Of a stretch of 64,000 bases of DNA, positions 58,945 to 64,000 are shown piece after piece. Position 1 is the first letter of the stretch. The number at the start of each line of letters is the position of its first letter. The position numbers and the translations under genes were made by a program. Under the pieces are notes generated by a model. That model had not been told where the DNA came from. It made no database searches and saw only the letters and a list, made by a program, of their open reading frames with translations. The stretch spans positions 1,426,001 through 1,490,000 of the forward strand of contig CAWGLZ010000006.1 in the NCBI GenBank assembly GCA_963823535.1, given 5' to 3'. The DNA is from RPQJ01 sp963823535 (GTDB lineage Bacteria > Pseudomonadota > Gammaproteobacteria > Steroidobacterales > Steroidobacteraceae).

Positions 58945-60378
58945 TCAGGATTCGTCGCCGTCGCCCGCGAGGCGACCGAGCCTGCGCTCGAGCGTCTTGC
59001 GCGAGACACCCAGCTGGCGCGCGGTGGCCGAACGGTTGCCGTCGTGATGCGCCAGCACGCGCTCGATGTGCGCCTGCTTGACCTGTTCGAGCGTCCACTC
59101 GATTGGATAGCGCCCCGCCTCGTCGTCGGCCGCCACCGGCGGCGCGACGGACTCGTCCTCCGGCGGGCTGCCCATCAGCACCGTCCGCTCGACGACGTTG
59201 CGCAGTTCGCGCACGTTGCCGGGCCAGTCCCTGGCACACAGGCCCGCGACCTGCGCGTCGTCCAGCGTCACCGGCGCCATGCCGAACTCGTCGGCGACGC
59301 GCAGCATGAAATGCTCCACCAGCGCCGGGATGTCGTCGCGTCGCTCGCGCAGGCAGGGCAGCAGGACGTGGACGACGTTCAGGCGGAAGTACAGGTCCTC
59401 GCGGAATTCGCGCTGCACGACGCGCTCGCGCAGCCCGGGCTGGGAAGACGCGATGATCCGCACGTCGATCGGCAGTTCGCGGTCGGCCCCGACCGGACGG
59501 ATCATGCCTTCCTCGAGGGCGCGCAGCAGCTTGACCTGCAGGTCGCTGCGCATCTCGCTCACCTCGTCGAGGAACAGCGTGCCGCCCCGGGCGGACACGA
59601 ACAGGCCCTCACGCGTCTGGTGCGCGCCGGTGAAGGCGCCCTTGGCGTGCCCGAACAGCTCGGTCTCCATGAGGTCGGGCGGGATGGCGCCACAGTTCAC
59701 CGGCACGAAGGGCCCGCGGCGACCGCTGCGCTCGTGCAGCAGGCGGGCGATGAGTTCCTTGCCGGTACCCGTGTGGCCTTCGATCAGCACGGTGGCCGGC
59801 GTCGGCGCCACCCGGTCGACCATCGTGCGCACGCGGCGGATCGACTCGCTGTCGCCGACGAGTTGCGTCCGTGGCTCCCCGGGCGGTCGGCTGGTCCGGG
59901 TCTGAGCCGCAGTCGCCGGCGCGCCAGGGCGGCGGTTTGCGAGGAATCGTTGGAGCGATCGCGCGTCGAGCGGCATCGGCAGCACGGTTGCAGCGCCGGC
60001 CCGGCGGCTGGCGCTCGTGACCGACGGATCGTCGGGTCCGCAGGCGCAGATACAGGCGGTCGACCCCGAGCGGTGCAGGGCCTCGATCCAGGCCAGCGCC
60101 GGGTCCGTCGCCGAGCCGATTTCCACGACCACGCAGTCAAAATGGCAGCGGGGCAGGAGCCGCTCGGCATCTGCGACGCGCTCCACGAGCTCGGCGAGGG
60201 CGAGCGAGTGTCGCAGTGAGCGACGCAGGGCCTCGTTGCCGCTGGCGACGGGGCCGACGACCAGCACGGACAGACCCGCCGGCGCGACGGCCACGCCCGT
60301 CGCGACCGGATCCCCGGCTTCCAGATCGAACCTCGACATGCTGATTTCGGCCCTGCTTCGTTGCCCGCGGCGAGACAT
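58945..60378 (-). CDS. Sigma-54-dependent transcriptional activator (NtrC-like)
   Basis: A 477-residue enhancer-binding protein. The N-terminal about 160 residues resemble a receiver fold but lack an obvious phospho-acceptor Asp. The AAA+ domain has Walker A GHTGTGKE (about 201-208), GAFTGA (about 247-252) for sigma-54 contact, Walker B FLDEVSEM, and an R-finger region FREDLYFRLNVV. A C-terminal Fis-type HTH has NRSATARQLGVSRKTLERRL (about 450-469). ATG 60339 is an alternative start. Best candidate for the activator of the sigma-54 fdh promoter at 54706. Confidence 0.94.
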   Translation of the reverse strand: MSRRGQRSRAEISMSRFDLEAGDPVATGVAVAPAGLSVLVVGPVASGNEALRRSLRHSLALAELVERVADAERLLPRCHFDCVVVEIGSATDPALAWIEALHRSGSTACICACGPDDPSVTSASRRAGAATVLPMPLDARSLQRFLANRRPGAPATAAQTRTSRPPGEPRTQLVGDSESIRRVRTMVDRVAPTPATVLIEGHTGTGKELIARLLHERSGRRGPFVPVNCGAIPPDLMETELFGHAKGAFTGAHQTREGLFVSARGGTLFLDEVSEMRSDLQVKLLRALEEGMIRPVGADRELPIDVRIIASSQPGLRERVVQREFREDLYFRLNVVHVLLPCLRERRDDIPALVEHFMLRVADEFGMAPVTLDDAQVAGLCARDWPGNVRELRNVVERTVLMGSPPEDESVAPPVAADDEAGRYPIEWTLEQVKQAHIERVLAHHDGNRSATARQLGVSRKTLERRLGRLAGDGDES

Positions 60379-60396
60379 TTTCGAGGCTACGCGGTG

Positions 60397-60440
60397 CGAC
60401 AGAATGACGCAACACGATCAGTGACAGCGTCATTTTGTCG
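60397..60440. promoter_or_regulatory. Inverted pair of 13-bp motifs between the sigma-54 activator and mobA genes
   Basis: CGACAGAATGACG (60397-60409) and CGTCATTTTGTCG (60428-60440; complement CGACAAAATGACG) differ at one base and have centres 31 bp apart. Related copies precede the fdh sigma-54 promoter. Probable binding sites of the activator or of another regulator; they could control both divergent genes. Confidence 0.6.
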
Positions 60441-60475
60441 CGTTTGTCAAGCGTGACAGGGTGACTGGACGGCGT

Positions 60476-61147
60476 ATGAGCGACAAGCGATCCGAAGGCA
60501 GGCAAAATGAACGCCTGATGCCCAGCGAGCCATTGGACGTGTGTCGGGAATCGATCACCGGGCTCGTGCTTGCCGGCGGCCTGGCGCGTCGCATGGGCGG
60601 GCAGGACAAGGGCCTCGTGGATCTCGCCGGCCAGCCGATGGTGGAGCACGTGCTGCGCGCGCTGCGTCCCCAGGTCGGTGCCGTGCTGGTCAACGCCAAT
60701 CGCAACCTCGACCGGTATGCCGCCTTCGGTCATCGGGTGATTCCCGACCGGCTGGAAGGCTACATGGGTCCGCTGGCGGGGGTCTCGAGCGCCCTGCAGG
60801 TAGTGGAGACGGAGTTCCTGCTGACGGTCCCGTGCGATGCGCCACTGGTCGCCCCGGATCTCGCCCGTCGCCTGTACGAGGCCTGCAGTGCCGCGGGGGC
60901 GGACGTCGCGGTCGCCACCGACGGCCGACGTCAGCAGCCGGTGTTCCTGCTGCTGCGCGCCAGTGTCGCCGCCTCCCTGGATGCGTACCTCGCGGGCGGG
61001 GGGCGGAAAATCGACGCCTGGTTCGGGCAGCTGCGCCTCGCCGAGGCCGATTTCAGCGACCGACCCGATACCTTCGTCAACGTCAACGACCCGGACGAAC
61101 GGCAGCGTATCGAGGCTCGGCTCCTTTCCACGACCGGCGTCCGCTGA
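60476..61147 (+). CDS. mobA: Molybdenum cofactor guanylyltransferase MobA
   Basis: A 223-residue nucleotidyltransferase from ATG 60476 (GTG 60461 and ATG 60518 are alternatives). GTP-binding LAGGLARRMGGQDKGLVDL (about 31-49) and TVPCDAPLVAP (about 116-126) are the MobA/MobA-like signatures. Adds GMP to Mo-MPT to make MGD, the cofactor of formate dehydrogenase. First of the mobA-moeA-moaB run. Confidence 0.95.
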   Translation: MSDKRSEGRQNERLMPSEPLDVCRESITGLVLAGGLARRMGGQDKGLVDLAGQPMVEHVLRALRPQVGAVLVNANRNLDRYAAFGHRVIPDRLEGYMGPLAGVSSALQVVETEFLLTVPCDAPLVAPDLARRLYEACSAAGADVAVATDGRRQQPVFLLLRASVAASLDAYLAGGGRKIDAWFGQLRLAEADFSDRPDTFVNVNDPDERQRIEARLLSTTGVR

Positions 61148-61180
61148 GTAGCATTGCCGGACCCCAGGACGGAAGAAACG

Positions 61181-62464
61181 ATGACAAAGGCTCACGACCC
61201 GCTCCCGGCCGGTGTCGATCCGTGCGACCTGCCCGGTCACGGCCGCAAGGCCCTGTCGCTGGACGAGGCGCGCGCCCGCATCATTGCGGAGGTGCGGCCG
61301 GTGGCCGGGCGGGAGACCGTCGGCCTGCGCGACTCGCTCGGTCGCGTGCTGGCCGACGAGGTTCGTTCCGACGTCGACGTGCCCTCGCATCGCAACTCCG
61401 CGATGGACGGCTATGCGCTCGCCGGTGAGGACCTGCCGGCGACGACGCCCGCGGTGTTCGAGGTCATCGGTACGTCGTGGGCCGGTCGACCGTACGTGGG
61501 CGAGGTCGGACGTGGGCAATGCGCGCGCATCATGACTGGCGCGACGCTGCCGGAGGGCACGGACACGGTCGTGATGCAGGAGCACGTCCGCGTGGATGGT
61601 GGACAGGCAGTGATCGAGGCCGGCCACCGGGTGGGTCAGAACGTCCGTGCGGTCGGCGAGGACATCCGTCGGGGCGAACTCGCGCTGTCCCCCGGCACGC
61701 TGCTGCGCCCCGCCCAGCTCGGGCTGCTCGCGTCACTGGGCATCGGCCAGGTCCCCGTGCTGCGCCGCCCGAGGGTCGCGATCTTTTCAACCGGGGACGA
61801 GCTGCGCCCGATCGGCACGGAACTCGGACTCGGCCAGATCTACGACAGCAACCGCTACACGCTGCAGGGCATGCTCGCGCGCCTGGGCGTGGAGGTGGTC
61901 GACCTCGGGGTGGTGCGCGACACGCGCGAGGATACGCTGCGCGCCTTCGAGGCTGCCGCCGCGCAGGCCGATGCCATCGTGACCTCCGGCGGCGTCTCGG
62001 TGGGCGAGGCCGACTACGTGACGGAGACCCTCGAGCGCCACGGGAGCGTGGGCTTCTGGAAGGTGGCGATGAAGCCGGGCAAGCCGATCGCCTTCGGTCG
62101 TTTTGGCGAGGCCTGTTTCTTCGGCCTTCCCGGCAATCCCGTCTCGGTGATGGTCACCTTCTACCAGCTGGTACAGCCGGCCGTGCGCGCGCTCATGGGG
62201 GTGGTCGACGTCGAGACGCCGATCCTCGTGCGCGCAGCCTGCCAGACACGGTTGCGCAAGAAGCCCGGGCGCCTGGAGTTCCAGCGCGGCGTGCTCGAGC
62301 GGCAGCCGGACGGCACCTACGAGGTGCGCAGTACCGGCCACCAGGGCGCAGGCGTCCTGCGCTCGATGAGCGAGGCGAACTGCTTCATCATCCTGCCGCT
62401 CGACCACGGCGACGTGGAACCCGGCACCGAGGTCGAGGTGCAACCCTTCGCCGGACTCGCCTGA
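61181..62464 (+). CDS. moeA: Molybdopterin molybdenumtransferase MoeA
   Basis: A 427-residue enzyme that inserts molybdate into adenylated molybdopterin. PSHRNSAMDGYA (about 69-80), RIMTGATLPEGTDTVVMQE (about 112-130) and the IFSTGDEL-GQIYDSN region are conserved; TSGGVSVGEADYV (about 268-280) and GLPGNPVSVMVTF mark the MPT-binding domain. ATG 61181 is preferred to TTG 61154 on account of a GGAAGAAA ribosome-binding site. Confidence 0.96.
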   Translation: MTKAHDPLPAGVDPCDLPGHGRKALSLDEARARIIAEVRPVAGRETVGLRDSLGRVLADEVRSDVDVPSHRNSAMDGYALAGEDLPATTPAVFEVIGTSWAGRPYVGEVGRGQCARIMTGATLPEGTDTVVMQEHVRVDGGQAVIEAGHRVGQNVRAVGEDIRRGELALSPGTLLRPAQLGLLASLGIGQVPVLRRPRVAIFSTGDELRPIGTELGLGQIYDSNRYTLQGMLARLGVEVVDLGVVRDTREDTLRAFEAAAAQADAIVTSGGVSVGEADYVTETLERHGSVGFWKVAMKPGKPIAFGRFGEACFFGLPGNPVSVMVTFYQLVQPAVRALMGVVDVETPILVRAACQTRLRKKPGRLEFQRGVLERQPDGTYEVRSTGHQGAGVLRSMSEANCFIILPLDHGDVEPGTEVEVQPFAGLA

Positions 62465-62495
62465 GTCCGGCCTGCAGATCGACGGGAGCGAACCA

Positions 62496-63032
62496 ATGTC
62501 CTATGCACACGGCGGCGGGGAACGTGCGTTCCTGCCGGTCAGCATCGCGATCCTGACCGTTTCCGATTCGCGCGACGAGCAGACCGACAAGTCGGGCCGG
62601 CTGCTGGTCGAGCGGCTCACGCGCGCCGGTCATCGGCTGGCCGAGAAGCTGATCGTGCCGGACGACGTCTACCAGATCCGCGCCGCCCTCTCGCGCTGGA
62701 TTGCCAGTCCGGAGGTCAACGTCGTCGTCACGACGGGCGGGACCGGTGTCACCGGTCGCGACGGTACGCCCGAGGCGGTGCTGCCGCTGCTCGACAAGGT
62801 GCTCGACGGGTTCGGTGAAATGTTTCGCTCGATCTCCTACGCCGACATCAAGACCTCGACGCTGCAGTCACGCGCCCTCGCGGGCGTGGCGAACGGGACC
62901 TACGTCTTCTGCGTGCCGGGATCGTCGGGCGCCTGTGCCACCGCCTGGGATGCATTGATCGAGGCGCAACTCGACCTGCGCACGCGGCCCTGCAACCTGG
63001 TCGAGCTGATGCCCCGCTTGAGGGAGAAGTGA
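62496..63032 (+). CDS. moaB: Molybdopterin adenylyltransferase MoaB/MogA-like
   Basis: A 178-residue protein. LTVSDSRDEQTDKSG (about 19-33), TTGGTGVTGRDGTPE (about 79-93) and the FCVPGSSGACATAWDAL segment (about 145-161) are the MoaB/MogA signatures of MPT binding. Likely adenylates molybdopterin before MoeA acts. Its stop overlaps the GTG start of the following BNR-repeat gene. Confidence 0.95.
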   Translation: MSYAHGGGERAFLPVSIAILTVSDSRDEQTDKSGRLLVERLTRAGHRLAEKLIVPDDVYQIRAALSRWIASPEVNVVVTTGGTGVTGRDGTPEAVLPLLDKVLDGFGEMFRSISYADIKTSTLQSRALAGVANGTYVFCVPGSSGACATAWDALIEAQLDLRTRPCNLVELMPRLREK

Positions 63033-64000
63033 CGCACGGACCCGGCCGGCCTGCCGCGGATTTCACCTTGCTGGTGGGCACCGAGAAGGGCCTGTTCCGC
63101 CTGCGTGCCGACGACGAGGACGGTCGCCCGCAACTCGACGGACCGCATCTCGCCGGCCAGCGCGTGCTGCACGTCGTCGAGTCGCCCCTGCGCCCCGGGA
63201 AACTGCTGGCCGCGGTCGACCACGCCGTGTGGGGTTCGCACCTCTACGGCAGCCGCGATGCGGGCGCGGGCTGGACGAGCCTCGATGCGACGCCGCATCA
63301 CCCGCCGCACCGTCACGCACAGTCGCTGAACTCGATCTGGCATCTCGCCTGGTCGCCGGACGGCCGCAGGCTGTACGCCGGGATCGACCCGGCGGGACTG
63401 TTCGAGAGCGACGACGGCGGGGCGAGCTGGCGGGACCTGCCGGCGCTCAACGAGCACGGGACGCGTGCGGCGTGGGAACCGTCGAGGGGGCTCTTTGCGC
63501 TGCACTCGATCTGCGTGGACCGGCAGGACCCGGCGCATCTCGTGGTCGGCGTGTCGGCGGGCGGCGTCTACCTCAGCCGGGACGCGGGCGCGTCGTGGAG
63601 CCCGGCCAACGCCGGCGTGCGGGCGGAGAACCTGCCGGAGCGCTTCCCGGTGGCCGGGCACAACGTGCACCGGGTGGTCATGCATCCCGCCGACGGGCGT
63701 CGCCTGTACCGGCAGTGCTACAACGGCACCTACCGCAGCGACGACGGCGGCGCCACGTGGACCGAGATCACCGCCGGACTGCCGAGCGACTTCGGCTATG
63801 CCATCGCCTGCGACCCGGCCGATCCCGACACCGTGCTGCAGATCCCCGAGTCGAGTTCGCACCTGCGCACGACCGTCGACGGCCGCCTGCGCGTGTATCG
63901 CAGCACGGACGCAGGTCGCCGCTGGCAGTCGGCGTCGTCAGGCCTGCCGCAGCGGCACGCGTACGTGACCGTGTTGCGCGACGCGATGGAGGCCGACGCG
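63029..64000 (+). CDS. WD40/YVTN/BNR-repeat (sialidase-like propeller) protein, 3'-truncated by window edge
   Basis: From GTG 63029 the frame is open for 324 codons to the window end. Asp-box/BNR-type motifs recur: SRDAGAGWTSL, ESDDGGASWRDL, SRDAGASWSPA, RSDDGGATWTEI and RSTDAGRRWQSA. This marks a six- to eight-bladed beta-propeller like VPS10/sortilin-type or exo-sialidase-like glycosyl hydrolases. No signal peptide; probably cytoplasmic. The four-base overlap with moaB indicates co-translation, which is unexplained functionally. The remainder lies beyond 64000. Confidence 0.85.
   Translation, partial: MTHGPGRPAADFTLLVGTEKGLFRLRADDEDGRPQLDGPHLAGQRVLHVVESPLRPGKLLAAVDHAVWGSHLYGSRDAGAGWTSLDATPHHPPHRHAQSLNSIWHLAWSPDGRRLYAGIDPAGLFESDDGGASWRDLPALNEHGTRAAWEPSRGLFALHSICVDRQDPAHLVVGVSAGGVYLSRDAGASWSPANAGVRAENLPERFPVAGHNVHRVVMHPADGRRLYRQCYNGTYRSDDGGATWTEITAGLPSDFGYAIACDPADPDTVLQIPESSSHLRTTVDGRLRVYRSTDAGRRWQSASSGLPQRHAYVTVLRDAMEADA

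Noticed and set aside
1..64000. CRISPR arrays, prophage genes, transposases, rRNA
   Set aside because: No tandem short repeats with unique spacers, no phage structural or integrase proteins, no transposase ORFs and no rRNA sequence were seen.

Overview
The window is high-GC, gene-dense proteobacterial chromosome. MutY next to YggX, a HiPIP, RraA, a TonB-dependent receptor, a phosphate-selective porin, Tat-exported proteins and FlgO/TolB-like signalling proteins point to a Gammaproteobacterium, perhaps near the Steroidobacterales/Nevskiales/Chromatiales. That placement is an inference from gene content only. No phage, IS transposase or CRISPR array is visible.

Layout. 1-9 kb holds a quinone-oxidoreductase fragment, two tandem CaCA antiporters, protoporphyrinogen oxidase, gamma-glutamyltransferase, an M20 amidohydrolase and a crotonase. 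9-13 kb is an ECF-sigma operon (sigma, membrane partner, DUF4097 protein) followed by a FlgO-like/TPR protein. 13-19 kb carries mutY, a DUF423 protein, yggX, rraA, hsp20, an alpha-glucan phosphorylase and a HiPIP gene with a strong terminator and a nearby Fur-like box. 19-25 kb holds an LPG-synthase-like membrane protein, a renalase-like oxidase, a TPP enzyme, a Tat aldo/keto reductase and a CDP-archaeol-synthase-like protein. 24.6-30.7 kb is the bkd locus: a BkdR-type Lrp regulator divergent from E1alpha-E1beta-E2-ilvE-SDR, with no E3 gene. 30.7-32.3 kb is a second ECF sigma/anti-sigma pair divergent from a membrane protein; the shared intergenic region carries two matching promoters.

The most striking element is at 33.6-34.0 kb: a tRNA-Ile2(CAU) gene whose anticodon loop is interrupted by a group I intron of 237 nt. 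Beside it lies a candidate two-gene nucleotidyltransferase/winged-helix (toxin-antitoxin-like) module with its own promoter. A direct repeat of about 129 bp then brackets a porin gene (36.3-37.9 kb). 38-48 kb holds a FlgO/formylglycine-generating-enzyme/hydrolase fusion, an M48 protease, GltS followed by an orphan TAXI solute-binding lipoprotein, a frameshifted TonB receptor, a membrane protein and a TiaS-like (IDDTDN) protein.

48.9-63 kb is a formate-dehydrogenase and molybdenum-cofactor island: torD, Tat peptide, fdhA (Cys type), fdhB, lipoprotein and fdh cytochrome b; the accessory genes DUF3305-DUF3306-polyferredoxin; an excisionase-HTH/PBP regulator; a sigma-54 activator; and mobA-moeA-moaB. 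A near-consensus sigma-54 promoter precedes torD. A 13-bp motif occurs as inverted pairs upstream of that promoter and upstream of the activator gene, which suggests the activator controls both. A BNR-repeat protein runs off the right edge.

Several otherwise intact genes (DUF4097 protein, sugar dehydrogenase, TonB receptor twice, fdh cytochrome b) carry single-base frameshifts. Together these look more like residual sequence errors than real gene decay.
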